Source of the DNA: Thioalkalivibrio sp.
Lineage (GTDB): Bacteria > Pseudomonadota > Gammaproteobacteria > Ectothiorhodospirales > Ectothiorhodospiraceae
Length of the DNA stretch: 34,318 nt
Assembly: GCA_011389655.1 (NCBI GenBank)
Contig: JAABTX010000029.1
Location: 1 to 34,318, forward strand
Reading direction: 5' to 3'
Shown here in pieces: positions 6,285-15,070 of this stretch (position 1 is the stretch's first letter; each line of letters begins with the position of its first letter). A model generated the notes under the pieces. It was given only the letters and a program-made list of their open reading frames with translations, did not search any database and was not told the DNA's origin. A program made the translations under genes and the position numbers.

Positions 6285-8135
6285 CTACTGGCCGCCACCG
6301 ATCAGCAGCGGCCCGATGTCCGTGCCATTGACCAGCAACTCGCCCCGGCTGCTGGCCTCCACCCGCAGGTAGTGGATCACCTCGCCCTCCGGGCCGCTAC
6401 GCTCCTCCGCGGCCAGCTTCAGGACCGTCGCAACGGCCAGGATCTGCTGCCGCACCGCCTCCGAGGCGCTGAATGCAAGCGCATACTCGATCAGGGTGTC
6501 GAGATTCCGGATCTCCAGCTCGCTGCGGCCGTGCAGCGAGTCCGGGGCACCGGCATCGCCCTCTTCCACATGCGCATTCCCGCTCAGGCGAAGACCCGTG
6601 ATCGGCAGATCGATCACGATCGCGTTGACGTCCAGACGGGTGCGGTTCTCGAGCATCGCGCGAAAGACATCGCCGGGCTCCAGGTCCAGTTCCGCGCCGC
6701 CATGGTCCACGATGGCGCCGGCCGGCAATCCGGAGGCCGACAGATCCAGGACCAGCTCGCGCGGAATGAACTCGCGGGGAATCGGCAGAAGACCCGTCGA
6801 CAGGTCTGAAAGTCCGCGCTGGCGATAACTCAATGCCAGTCCCGGTGCCCGTGTATCGAGTTCGAGCAGGCTCAGACCGAACTCCAGCAGCTCGAGGCCG
6901 TAGACCGCCGCGTCCGGACCCTCCGGGCCCACCCGGCCACCGATGCCGTTGAGCGATGCACCGAGCACGATGCTGCCGACGCCCTCCTCCGTCAGCCCGA
7001 TGAGGTCTTCCGCGGGGAGTTCGTCGGCCATCAGCGACAGCAGGCCCATCCGGAACAGGGCGTCGGGGGTGATGCGGTCGAGCCGCAGATCGACGGTGAA
7101 TGCGTCCATGCGGTGGGCGCCATCGCCGTCGGCGAAATGCCAGTCGCGACCCTGCATGCCAATGCGCAGGTCGCGTTGCCGCGCGCCCTCCGCGCTGGGT
7201 GCGAAAGCAGATTCCAGCCGCGCCGCGCCCACGCTGAACCATGCCGGGTCGCCGGGTTCCCCAGCGCTCAGGTCGACGATCTCCAGCGTCGTTTCGAAGC
7301 CGCCGAGCGCGGCCAGCGCCTCGGCCAGGAGCGCTTCCGGATCCTGCTCCGCCAGCCTGTCCGGATCCGCGGCCAGGTCCGCGATTGCGGAGATCGCGAC
7401 AAGATCGACGTCCCGGTACTCGGCCCCGATGCGCAGGCCGCCCAGTCCGGCCATCAACTCGCCGGCCGAATCCTCCAGCAGCATCCGATCCACGGTCACC
7501 GCCAGCGGTCCCGAGACGACCCCTGGTTCGGATTCCGCCAGTTGCAGGTCCAGCTGGAGCCGGTCGGCCTGGATCCTGCCCGGGGTTCCCTCGGAGTCGC
7601 CGGTCTTCCCCACGCTGCCGCGGTCCGCTCCGATCGCGTCCGCGTCGAACGTCAGGGCAAGACCGCCGAGCCGCAGATCCGCGGTGAGCATGGTCCCGAG
7701 ATCCTGGGCCCACAGTCCGCTCAGGGCCCGCTCGTCGATCTCGAGGACTCCCAGCGCGTTTCCGTGGCCGTCGCGCAGTCTCATCTCGCCGGGGATCTCC
7801 CACTCCGTCTGCCAGCGTCTCTCGGCCACCGGATGCAGGACCACGGTCAGCGTGCCCAGCTCCAGCACGGCAATGTCCGCAACCCCCTCGCCCCGCGAGG
7901 GATCCCGCAGGACCAGCGAGTCCATCACCATGCGCAGCGACCCGTCCGGCCGTTCGAGGATGTCGAGCTCGCCCTCCATCCGCAGCGGCGAATCGGGTGC
8001 CGCCAGGACCTCCAGCCAGGCCTCGCGCACCGACTCCGCCCGTTCGGAGAGCGCGGCCGCCACCGCCGGCTGCAGGAACCCCCACGTGAACACCGCCGCC
8101 AGCGCCGCCCTGCCCAGAATTCGCGTGATCGTCAT
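6285..8135 (-). CDS. Large exported protein, possibly DUF945-like
   Basis: A 616-aa protein from the ATG at 8135, chosen because GGAGAGA lies just upstream and it places a signal peptide at the N-terminus (TRILGRAALAAVFTWGFLQ, cleavage near AVAA). The mature part is acidic, Leu/Asp/Gly-rich and predicted to be mostly beta strands, with recurring phrases such as LSALGLxL and LDLRLDRI. The C-terminus (VEASSRGELLVNGTDIGPLL) resembles the tail of DUF945 (YdgA-like) periplasmic proteins, which are of similar build but usually about 500 aa. I do not recognise it with certainty. It is probably periplasmic or outer-membrane associated. No operon partner is visible. Confidence 0.75.
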   Translation of the reverse strand: MTITRILGRAALAAVFTWGFLQPAVAAALSERAESVREAWLEVLAAPDSPLRMEGELDILERPDGSLRMVMDSLVLRDPSRGEGVADIAVLELGTLTVVLHPVAERRWQTEWEIPGEMRLRDGHGNALGVLEIDERALSGLWAQDLGTMLTADLRLGGLALTFDADAIGADRGSVGKTGDSEGTPGRIQADRLQLDLQLAESEPGVVSGPLAVTVDRMLLEDSAGELMAGLGGLRIGAEYRDVDLVAISAIADLAADPDRLAEQDPEALLAEALAALGGFETTLEIVDLSAGEPGDPAWFSVGAARLESAFAPSAEGARQRDLRIGMQGRDWHFADGDGAHRMDAFTVDLRLDRITPDALFRMGLLSLMADELPAEDLIGLTEEGVGSIVLGASLNGIGGRVGPEGPDAAVYGLELLEFGLSLLELDTRAPGLALSYRQRGLSDLSTGLLPIPREFIPRELVLDLSASGLPAGAIVDHGGAELDLEPGDVFRAMLENRTRLDVNAIVIDLPITGLRLSGNAHVEEGDAGAPDSLHGRSELEIRNLDTLIEYALAFSASEAVRQQILAVATVLKLAAEERSGPEGEVIHYLRVEASSRGELLVNGTDIGPLLIGGGQ

Positions 8136-8467
8136 TCGTTCTCTCTCCATTCGCGTGGCCACGGAGCGCGGCCCACCTTCCGTCGAGCCGTCCAGGGAAG
8201 GTTCCGCATGCGTGTCCTCACACCCATCGTCTTGCCGACACTGTACCTCGAACCCTACGCGCTGCGCCCTCTACCCCTGCCCCCCAGCCCGCGCGCGAGG
8301 GATCCAGCGGTGGCGGATTGCGTGCCCCGAGCCCGGCAACAGGGGCCGAAGCCGGGATCCCGTGGGTGCAAGGCCCCGCGCCGGGGTCTCCGGCGGTGTT
8401 TGCCCGGATGCAGCCTTTCGCCTACATTGGCGCGTCCCTGAGCATCCGCTGATATACCGAAAAAACG
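8136..8467. other. Divergent intergenic region with candidate sodium-channel promoter
   Basis: This 332-bp gap separates the exported protein from the sodium channel. On the plus strand TTGCCC (8400-8405) and TACATT (8423-8428), 17 bp apart, form a plausible sigma-70 promoter with a leader of about 33 nt to the channel ATG. No RNA gene or ORF was supported. Short GC-rich inverted repeats near 8340-8395 have no U tract. Confidence 0.4.
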
Positions 8468-9319
8468 ATGAGCGAGTTCACCGGTGCCCTGCGCCTGCGC
8501 CTGACCCGCGTGGTCGAGGCGCATCTCACCCAGCGCCTGATCATTGGGTTGATCCTGCTGAACGCCCTGACCCTGGGGCTCGAGACCTTCGACGCGGTGA
8601 TGGCCTCCTTTGCCGGGCCGGTGATCCGCGTCGCCGACAAGCTCATCCTCGCGGTCTTCACCGTGGAGGTGCTGGCCAAGATGATCGCGTACGGAGGGCG
8701 GTTCTGGCGCAACCCCTGGCACGTCTTCGACTTCTTCGTGGTGGGCATCGCGCTGGTCCCCGGCACCGGCCCGTTCTCGGTGCTGCGGGTACTCCGCCTG
8801 CTGCGGCTGGTCTCGATGGTGCCGAAGCTGCGCTTCATCGTCGAGGCCCTGTTGCGAGCGATTCCCGGCATCGCCTCGATCCTCGCTCTGCTTGCGCTGG
8901 TCTTTTACGTCTTCGCGATCATCGCCACGGGCCTGTTCCGGGAAAGCCATCCCGAATGGTTCGGCTCGCTGGGTGCGTCGATGTATACCCTGTTCCAGGT
9001 GATGACACTGGAGAGCTGGTCGATGGGCATTTCCCGCCCGGTGATGGAAGAACACCCGTGGGCCTGGGCCTTCTTTGTTCCCTTCATCCTGATTGCAACC
9101 TTCACCGTGCTGAACCTGTTCATCGCGATCATCGTCGACGCGATGCAGCGAATGCATGAACACCAGGTCGCGGCGGAGGAGAAGACCATCACCACGGTGG
9201 TGCACGAGGAAAACGCGAGCCTGCACGCGGAGCTCGCCGCGCTGAGCGAGCAGACGCAGATGCTGCAGGCGCGCCTGAGCCGTATGCAGGCGCTGCTGGA
9301 GGAGCGGCAGAGGGGTTGA
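8468..9319 (+). CDS. Bacterial voltage-gated sodium channel (NavBac)
   Basis: A 283-aa, six-transmembrane, single-domain ion channel that would assemble as a tetramer in the inner membrane. S4 (about 104-125) carries the gating charges R107, R110 and R113 in VLRVLRLLRLV. The pore loop holds the selectivity filter TLESWSM (180-186), identical to the NavAb-type filter and diagnostic of the NaChBac/NavBac sodium-channel family rather than K+ channels. S6 (about 200-225) ends in NLFIAIIVDAM. The tail (about 228-280) is a predicted coiled coil, as in other family members. In alkaliphiles such channels support Na+ re-entry, pH homeostasis and motility. A stretch FRESHPEWFGSL links S5 to the pore helix, as in NavAb. 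Confidence 0.96.
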   Translation: MSEFTGALRLRLTRVVEAHLTQRLIIGLILLNALTLGLETFDAVMASFAGPVIRVADKLILAVFTVEVLAKMIAYGGRFWRNPWHVFDFFVVGIALVPGTGPFSVLRVLRLLRLVSMVPKLRFIVEALLRAIPGIASILALLALVFYVFAIIATGLFRESHPEWFGSLGASMYTLFQVMTLESWSMGISRPVMEEHPWAWAFFVPFILIATFTVLNLFIAIIVDAMQRMHEHQVAAEEKTITTVVHEENASLHAELAALSEQTQMLQARLSRMQALLEERQRG

Positions 9320-9344
9320 GCATCGGACCCTGCCGCGGCCCGAA

Positions 9345-9724
9345 GCACCGCCGGAGGCCAGTCCCCGGCCGGGCAACCCGCGGCGCCCGATCGCCGCGAG
9401 GGTGGCCTTCCGCAGGGGGCTGAGGCGGCCGTGTAGGAGCGTGCCCCGCACGCGAAGGGGCGCCGGGTTGGGATACCCGGCGTTCGGCGCGCCGGCGGCG
9501 CGTTCGCGAGCAGGCTCGCTCCTACAAGGGGGTTCGGCTGGCCGTGTAGGAGCGTGCCCCGCACGCGAAGGGACGCCGGGTTGGGATACCCGGCGTTCGG
9601 CGCGCCGGCGGCGCGTTCGCGAGCAGGCTCGCTCCTACAGGGGGCCGGGAGCACCGCCGGAGGCCAGTGCCCGGCCGGGCAACCCGCCGCGCCCGATCGC
9701 CGCGAGGGTGGCCTTCCGCAGGGG
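9345..9724. repeat. 74-bp direct repeats flanking a duplicated REP pair
   Basis: A 74-bp sequence beginning GCACCGCCGGAGGCCAGT occurs at 9345-9418 and 9651-9724 with very few mismatches. Between them sit two near-identical 96-bp units (see next entry), giving an A-B-B-A layout. The block fills the gap between the channel and the deacetylase and contains no gene. Copy number may vary between strains. Confidence 0.85.
9431..9639. repeat. Two 96-bp tandem REP/BIME units
   Basis: Copies lie at 9431-9526 and 9544-9639. Each unit starts GTGTAGGAGCG and ends CGCTCCTACA, so its ends are inverted, and each contains an inner hairpin CGCCGGG...CCCGGCG. The right half (CGCGTTCGCGAGCAGGCTCG) is a typical pseudomonad-style REP. 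A pair of convergent REPs is called a BIME. The sequence differs from the 'GGCTTCCAGCC' REPs elsewhere in the window, so two REP subfamilies coexist. Confidence 0.85.
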
Positions 9725-9731
9725 TGGCGGG

Positions 9732-10661
9732 TCACTCCTCGGTCAGCACCTTCAGATGGGCGACCACGCTGCGACCGAGTGCGGACAGCTCGTAGCCGCC
9801 CTCGAGGACCGATACCAGGCGCCCCTCGCAGTGACGCTTCGCGATGCCATGAATCTCGCGCGTGAGCCACTCGTAGTCGGACTCGACCAGCCGGAAGTTG
9901 GCCATTTCGTCCTCGAGGTGCCCATCGAAGCCGGCCGAGACCATCACGAGTTCCGGGTCAAAGGCCTCGAGCGCCGGCAGGCAGCGCTCCGCGATCGCCG
10001 ATTGCAGCGCGACACCATCGGTGTCTCGCGGCAGGGGCATGTTGATCACATTGTCGCTGCGGGTGTCGGCACCGGTGTTCGGGTAGAAGGGGTGCTGGAA
10101 ACTGGAGCAGAAAAGGACACGCGGATCGTCCCGGACAATATCCTCGGTCCCGTTGCCGTGATGCACGTCGAAATCGACGATCGCCACACGCGACAGGCCG
10201 TGTTGTTCCAGCGCGTGCATGACTCCGATCGCGACGTTGTTGAACAGGCAGAAGCCCATCCCGTAGTCGCGTCCCGCGTGGTGCCCCGGAGGACGCACGC
10301 TGCAGAAGGCGGTGTGGGTCGAATGCTCGAGCACGAGATCCACACCGAGAACCACGGCGCCGGCAGCACGGTGAGCCGCCTGCAGGCTGTGTTCGCCGTA
10401 ATAGGTGTCACCGCCGTCAAGCGTCGCCCAGTGGCCCGGATTCGGACGACCCGCCTCCAGCGCCTCGAGATATGCCGCATCGTGCACCCGGAGCACCTGC
10501 TCGCGGGTCGCCAGCGGCGCCTCCCGGTGACGCAGCCACGGCTCGATGCCGGACGCGATCAACTGATCGTCGATGGCGTCCAGCCGCTCCGGGGATTCGG
10601 GATGGGCGGAGGGCGGCCGATGCGCCAGGCATTCCGGATGGGATATGAAGAAGGTTTTCAT
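9732..10661 (-). CDS. HDAC-superfamily lysine deacetylase (AcuC/HDAC-like)
   Basis: A 309-aa class II-type histone-deacetylase-fold hydrolase that removes acyl groups from lysine or polyamines using one Zn2+. The signature RPPGHHA is at 123-129, the metal site DFDVHHGNG at 163-171, then SAGFDGHLEDE and EGGY near the C-terminus; all catalytic elements are present. It begins cleanly MKTFFISHPECLAHRPP, so it is cytoplasmic. It is divergent from a Pat/YfiQ-type protein acetyltransferase across a 140-bp shared promoter region, which suggests the two write and erase the same acyl-lysine marks. An acetylpolyamine hydrolase role remains possible. Confidence 0.93.
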   Translation of the reverse strand: MKTFFISHPECLAHRPPSAHPESPERLDAIDDQLIASGIEPWLRHREAPLATREQVLRVHDAAYLEALEAGRPNPGHWATLDGGDTYYGEHSLQAAHRAAGAVVLGVDLVLEHSTHTAFCSVRPPGHHAGRDYGMGFCLFNNVAIGVMHALEQHGLSRVAIVDFDVHHGNGTEDIVRDDPRVLFCSSFQHPFYPNTGADTRSDNVINMPLPRDTDGVALQSAIAERCLPALEAFDPELVMVSAGFDGHLEDEMANFRLVESDYEWLTREIHGIAKRHCEGRLVSVLEGGYELSALGRSVVAHLKVLTEE

Positions 10662-10727
10662 GCTTTCCCCCCTCGAGGCCGGGAAGGTCGTACCGAATCC
10701 GGGAAGGGCCCGGATTGCGTTGCTGCA

Positions 10728-10756
10728 TTGACTATTAGATCAGGACCGGATACACA
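10728..10756 (+). promoter_or_regulatory. Candidate sigma-70 promoter of the acetyltransferase gene
   Basis: TTGACT (10728-10733) and TACACA (10751-10756) are separated by 17 bp. They would start RNA near 10763, giving a leader of about 38 nt with AAGG 10 nt before the ATG at 10802. The region is more AT-rich than its flanks and is shared with the divergent deacetylase. Only the -35 match is strong. Confidence 0.45.
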
Positions 10757-10801
10757 AGTCTTATTGCACTGCGTCAAACGTCACCCGAAGGTCAATCGTT
10801 C

Positions 10802-13489
10802 ATGGGCCCCCATTACCTCAGCCGGATCCTGTCCGCCCGCAGCATCGCCGTGATCGGCGCGAGCAACCAGCCCGACGCGGTGGGCTCCGTGATCTTCCGG
10901 AACCTGCTGGCCATGGGCTACGAAGGAGAACTGTTCGCTGTCAATCCGAAGTACAGGAAGGTGCACGGGCGCAAGAGCTACCCGCAGATCGGAGCGATCG
11001 GCCGCAATATCGATCTGGCGGTGATCGCGATTCCCGCGGAGAACCTGCCCGGGGTGATCCGCGAATGCGGCAATGCGGAGGTCCAGGGTGCGATCGTGAT
11101 GTCCGCGGGATTCGCCGAGGCCGGTCCCGAGGGCACTCGGCTGCAGGACAGGATGCGGGAGGCCGCCCGGGAGACCGGGCTGCGCATCATCGGACCGAAC
11201 TGCCTGGGCGTGATGCGGCCCAGCCGCAAGATCAACGCCACCTTCAGCCGCAACAGTGCGGTTCCCGGTCGTCTCGCACTCGTCTCCCAGTCCGGGGCGA
11301 TCTGTTCCGCCATTCTTGACTGGGCCGAGGATCAGCGCATCGGGTTCTCGCTGGTCGCCTCGCTGGGCGACGCGATGGACGTCGACTTCGGCGACCTGCT
11401 GGATTTCCTGGCGCTGGACCCGGAGACGCGCAGCATCCTGCTCTACGTCGAGGGCATTGGCGATGCGCGCGCCTTCATCAGCGGCCTGCGCGCGGCGGCG
11501 AGGATGAAGCCGGTGATCGTGATCAAGTCCGGACGCCACGCCGAAGGCTCGCGGGCCGCGATGTCCCACACCGGCGCGATGGTGGGTGCCGACGACGTCT
11601 TCGATGCCGCCCTCGAACGCGCCGGTGCGGTGCGTGCAAAGACCGTGCAGCAGATGTTCTCGGCAGCGGCCATCCTCTCGAGCGGCGCCCGCGCGCGCGG
11701 CAACCGGATCGCCATCATCACCAATGCCGGCGGTCCAGGGGTGATGGCCACGGACCGTGCGGTGGAGCTCGATCTGGGAATCGCGGAACTGCAACCGCAG
11801 AGCATGAGCCGGCTCGACGAGGCGCTGCCCCCGCACTGGTCCCACGGCAATCCCGTGGACATCCTCGGCGACGCCGATCCGGCCCGCTATCGGGCCGCGC
11901 TCGAGGCCTGTCTCGCCGACCCCGGAGTGGACGGCGTACTGGCGATGCTCACGCCGCAGGCGATGACCGACTCCGATGCCTCGGCGGAGGCGGTGATCGG
12001 CGGTGCGCACGGCAGCGTCCACGGCAAACCGGTACTGGCCTGCTGGATGGGCGGCAAACAGGTGGAGAGCGGCCGCGATCGCTTCAGCAAGAAGGGGCTG
12101 CCCCACTTCATCACGCCCGAGGCCTCCGTGGAGGCCTTCGCGTACCTGACCGCCCACCAGTCGAACCAGCGTCTGCTGCTGCAGGTTCCGGGACCCCTGA
12201 GCGACCGCAGCCCCGCGGACGTCGAGGGTGCGCGGATGATCATCGAGACGGCGCTGGGAGAGGGCCGCCATACGCTGGGCACCATGGAGTCGAAGGCCGT
12301 GCTGGCGGCCTTCCGCATCCCCGTGACCCAGACGGTGCAGGCGCACAGTGCCAGTGAGGCGCTGGTGGCCGCGAGCACACTGGGTTATCCGCTGGCGATG
12401 AAGATCGCCTCTCCGGACATCACGCACAAATCGGACGTCGGCGGTGTGCGGCTGAACATCACCACCGCCGAATCGGTGCGCAAGAGCTTCCAGGCGATGA
12501 TGCAGGAGGCGGCGGAGGCACGGCCGGAGGCGCGGCTCGAAGGGGTGACCCTGGAACGGATGTACCGCAGCCACTACGGTCGGGAGCTGATGGTCGGCGT
12601 GATGCGCGATCCGGTCTTCGGGCCGGTGATCAGCTTCGGTTCCGGCGGGACCTCGGTGGAGGTGCTGCAGGACCGGGCGGTCGCGCTGCCGCCGCTGAAC
12701 GAGACCATCATCCGCGGCCTGATCAGCCGGACCCGCGTGGCCCGGATGCTGAAGCGCTTCCGGCACATGCCACCCGTGGACGCGGTGGCGCTGGAGCAGG
12801 TGCTGCTGCGCATCTCCGAGATGGTCTGCGAGCTGCCCGAGGTCGCCGAACTCGACATCAACCCGCTGATCGTTGACGCGGAGGGCCTGGCCGCAGTCGA
12901 TGCCCGGGTCGTGGTCGACCAGCCATCCGCGGACGCGGACCCCTACGCCCACATGGCGATCCACCCCTATCCCAGCCATCTGGTCGAGGACTGGCCGATG
13001 CCGGACGGACAGACCCTCACCATCCGTCCGATCCGCCCGGAGGATGCCCAGATCGAGCAGAAATTCGTGCGCAGCCTCTCCGACGAGTCGCGCTACTTCC
13101 GATTCATGCAGGCAATGCACGAGCTGACCCCGGAGATGCTGGTCCGGTTCACCCAGATCGACTACGACCGGGAGATGGCCCTGATCGCGGTGGTGGAGCC
13201 AGACTCCGGACTCGAGACGCAGGTCGCGGTGGCCCGTTACACCGTGAACCCGGACCGGCGTAGCTGCGAGTTCGCGATCGTGGTCGCCGACGATTGGCAG
13301 GGCCGCGGCATCGGCACCCATCTGATGCACTCCCTGATGCGGGTCGCCAAGTCGCGCGGGCTCAACCTGATGGAAGGCGAGATCATGGCGGGCAACACCC
13401 ACATGCTGGCCCTGATGCGCCGGGTCGGCTTCAAGGTCCGGCCCAATCCGGACGACGAGGGCATCGTCGAGGCGGTCCGGGAACTCTGA
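10802..13489 (+). CDS. Pat/YfiQ-type protein lysine acetyltransferase (NDP-forming acyl-CoA synthetase + GNAT)
   Basis: An 895-aa two-part protein, close to the length of E. coli PatZ/YfiQ (886). Residues 1-470 form the CoA-binding and succinyl-CoA-ligase-like part (IGASNQPDAVGSVIFRNL; IGPNCLGVM; MSHTGAM near 253-258). Residues 480-700 form the ATP-grasp subdomain (GYPLAMKIASPDITHKSDVGG; INPLIVDAEG). Residues 725-895 form a GNAT domain (ARYTVNP; acetyl-CoA loop WQGRGIGTHLM near 833). In this family the synthetase part is often catalytically dead and senses acyl-CoA, while GNAT acetylates lysines of acetyl-CoA synthetase and other enzymes. SHTGAM keeps its histidine, so some ligase activity cannot be excluded. 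Confidence 0.95.
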   Translation: MGPHYLSRILSARSIAVIGASNQPDAVGSVIFRNLLAMGYEGELFAVNPKYRKVHGRKSYPQIGAIGRNIDLAVIAIPAENLPGVIRECGNAEVQGAIVMSAGFAEAGPEGTRLQDRMREAARETGLRIIGPNCLGVMRPSRKINATFSRNSAVPGRLALVSQSGAICSAILDWAEDQRIGFSLVASLGDAMDVDFGDLLDFLALDPETRSILLYVEGIGDARAFISGLRAAARMKPVIVIKSGRHAEGSRAAMSHTGAMVGADDVFDAALERAGAVRAKTVQQMFSAAAILSSGARARGNRIAIITNAGGPGVMATDRAVELDLGIAELQPQSMSRLDEALPPHWSHGNPVDILGDADPARYRAALEACLADPGVDGVLAMLTPQAMTDSDASAEAVIGGAHGSVHGKPVLACWMGGKQVESGRDRFSKKGLPHFITPEASVEAFAYLTAHQSNQRLLLQVPGPLSDRSPADVEGARMIIETALGEGRHTLGTMESKAVLAAFRIPVTQTVQAHSASEALVAASTLGYPLAMKIASPDITHKSDVGGVRLNITTAESVRKSFQAMMQEAAEARPEARLEGVTLERMYRSHYGRELMVGVMRDPVFGPVISFGSGGTSVEVLQDRAVALPPLNETIIRGLISRTRVARMLKRFRHMPPVDAVALEQVLLRISEMVCELPEVAELDINPLIVDAEGLAAVDARVVVDQPSADADPYAHMAIHPYPSHLVEDWPMPDGQTLTIRPIRPEDAQIEQKFVRSLSDESRYFRFMQAMHELTPEMLVRFTQIDYDREMALIAVVEPDSGLETQVAVARYTVNPDRRSCEFAIVVADDWQGRGIGTHLMHSLMRVAKSRGLNLMEGEIMAGNTHMLALMRRVGFKVRPNPDDEGIVEAVREL

Positions 13490-13519
13490 TCCCGGCCCCT
13501 GGAAGACCCTCCCCGACGC

Positions 13520-13628
13520 GGGAGTCGCTTCCAGCCGCGGTTCCCACCTTGCCTCGACACCATCGCGGCCAGAGGCCGCTCCCACCACCCCGAGCCCCCC
13601 TTGTCGCAGGAGCGGCTTCCAGCCGCGA
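13520..13628. repeat. Second REP cluster (GTAG family)
   Basis: Three elements of the same family as at 1-170: a diverged GGGAGTCGCTTCCAGCCGCGG at about 13520-13540 (given in part only for orientation), an inverted one at 13563-13585 (TCGCGGCCAGAGGCCGCTCC), and a clean one at 13606-13628 (GCAGGAGCGGCTTCCAGCCG). They fill the gap between the acetyltransferase and arsJ. Confidence 0.8.
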
Positions 13629-13730
13629 TGCGTCGTCCCATCAAGGGCCGGGGAGCGGATATCGAACCGCCGCAGGCGGGCCCGAAGGACGGCGGGCAGG
13701 ATGCCCGGAGTAACGGCCCCCACCCCCAAC

Positions 13731-13752
13731 CCTCCCCCGCCAGCGGGGGAGG
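13731..13752. repeat. GC-rich extragenic hairpin after arsJ
   Basis: CCTCCCCC and GGGGGAGG form an 8-bp perfect stem around GCCAGC. It lies 8 bp past the arsJ stop, so it could act as a transcription end or mRNA-stabilising hairpin for arsJ. There is no U tract. Similar CCTCCCCCGC hairpins are common extragenic repeats in proteobacteria. Confidence 0.6.
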
Positions 13753-13759
13753 AAGATCT

Positions 13760-15001
13760 TCATCGTCGGGAGTGGTCGCTCGTACCCTCGGGCCCCAACG
13801 GGCGCACGGTCCCGCGCGGCAGCAGGGAGGACAGCATCCACGCGGCGAACACGAAGGCGGTGGAGGCCAGCAGGCAGCCGGTGATGCCATGCGTCATGAA
13901 GATCCAGCCGGACAGCACCGTGCCGATCAGCCGTCCGCCCGCATTGGCCATGTAGTAGAACCCGACCTTCATCGCGACCCGGTCCGAATCGGCATAGTCC
14001 AGGATCAGGAAGGAATGAACCGCGGAATTCACCGCGAAGACCACGCCGAAGAGTCCGAGTCCGAAGATCAGCACCAGACCGGGATCGAGCCCGGTCTCCA
14101 GGCCAATGACGATCCCCACAGGTATCAGCATCAGCACCAGCGCCCAGACCCGCGCGGTCAGACCCGTCGGATCCAGGCCACGGCGGGCGATCAGCGTCGG
14201 GACGGCGGCCTGCACGATCCCGTAGCCGATGATCCACAAGGCCAGGAAGCCGCCCACCTGCAGGTGGTTCCAGTCCAGGGTCGCGGTCAGGAACACCGGC
14301 AGCGCGACCACGAACCAGACGTCGCGTGCCCCGAACAGGAAGAATCGCGCGGCCGAGAGCACATTGATCGCCGGGCTGTTGGCGAACATCTGGGTGAACT
14401 TCGGCTTGCCCGCGACACGTCCGAGGCCGCGCGGCAGCCCGAGCGCGGCCAGGCTCAGGCTCAGCACCAGCAACGCGGCCAGCGCGACCAGCGCGCCGCG
14501 GAACCCGACCGTGTACAGCAGGGCCGCGCCGACGAAGAAGCCGAGTCCCTTCAACGCATTCTTGGACCCGGTCAGCCAGGCCACCCAGCGGAACAGTCGG
14601 CCCTCCACGTCGCCGGCCACGAGCTTCACGCCCGACTTCGCGCTCATCTTGTTCAGGTCCTTCGCGATACCCGAGAGCGCCTGGGCGAACATCACGTAGG
14701 CCACCGACAGCCAGGCATCGGGGACGGTCAGCAGCAGAAGCGCCGCGATCTGCAGCAGGGTCCCCGACACCAGCGTGGTATTCAGCCCCAGCCGCGCGGC
14801 GACCCACCCGCCGGTGAGGTTGGTGACGATCCCGAAGAACTCGTAGAACAGGAACAGCAGCGCGATCTCCAGCGCGCTGTAACCCAGCTGGTGGAAGTAC
14901 AGCACCACCAGCATCCGGATCGCACCGTCGGTAATCGTGAACGCCCAGTAGTTCGCGGTGATCCGCGCATACGCGGCGAGCCCGAGCGGCGAGGCGTTCA
15001 A
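13760..15001 (-). CDS. arsJ: ArsJ, organoarsenical (1-arseno-3-phosphoglycerate) efflux MFS permease
   Basis: A 413-aa major-facilitator permease with about 12 membrane segments. The N-terminal region ANYWAFTITDGAIRMLVV, followed by HQLGYSALEIALLFLFYEFF and GGWVAARLGLN, is the distinctive ArsJ signature. ArsJ exports 1-arseno-3-phosphoglycerate made from arsenate by a GAPDH, so the two genes are normally adjacent; here no gapdh or arsR neighbour is present. The frame starts at TTG (15001) with GGAG about 10 nt upstream; no better start was seen. The two arsenosugar-type glycosyltransferases at the left end may be related in function but are about 12 kb away. Confidence 0.88.
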   Translation of the reverse strand: MNASPLGLAAYARITANYWAFTITDGAIRMLVVLYFHQLGYSALEIALLFLFYEFFGIVTNLTGGWVAARLGLNTTLVSGTLLQIAALLLLTVPDAWLSVAYVMFAQALSGIAKDLNKMSAKSGVKLVAGDVEGRLFRWVAWLTGSKNALKGLGFFVGAALLYTVGFRGALVALAALLVLSLSLAALGLPRGLGRVAGKPKFTQMFANSPAINVLSAARFFLFGARDVWFVVALPVFLTATLDWNHLQVGGFLALWIIGYGIVQAAVPTLIARRGLDPTGLTARVWALVLMLIPVGIVIGLETGLDPGLVLIFGLGLFGVVFAVNSAVHSFLILDYADSDRVAMKVGFYYMANAGGRLIGTVLSGWIFMTHGITGCLLASTAFVFAAWMLSSLLPRGTVRPLGPEGTSDHSRR

Positions 15002-15070
15002 CTTCTGCGCTCCAGCGCTGGGGGCGCGCCGGACCGCGCGGGCAGAATCCGGCCGTCGGCGGCTCCGGGG

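Noticed and set aside
10781-13729. 982-codon minus-strand open frame opposite the acetyltransferase
   Set aside because: The opposite strand holds a complete, motif-rich Pat-like gene. This frame is His/Arg/Gly-rich and runs through REP repeats.
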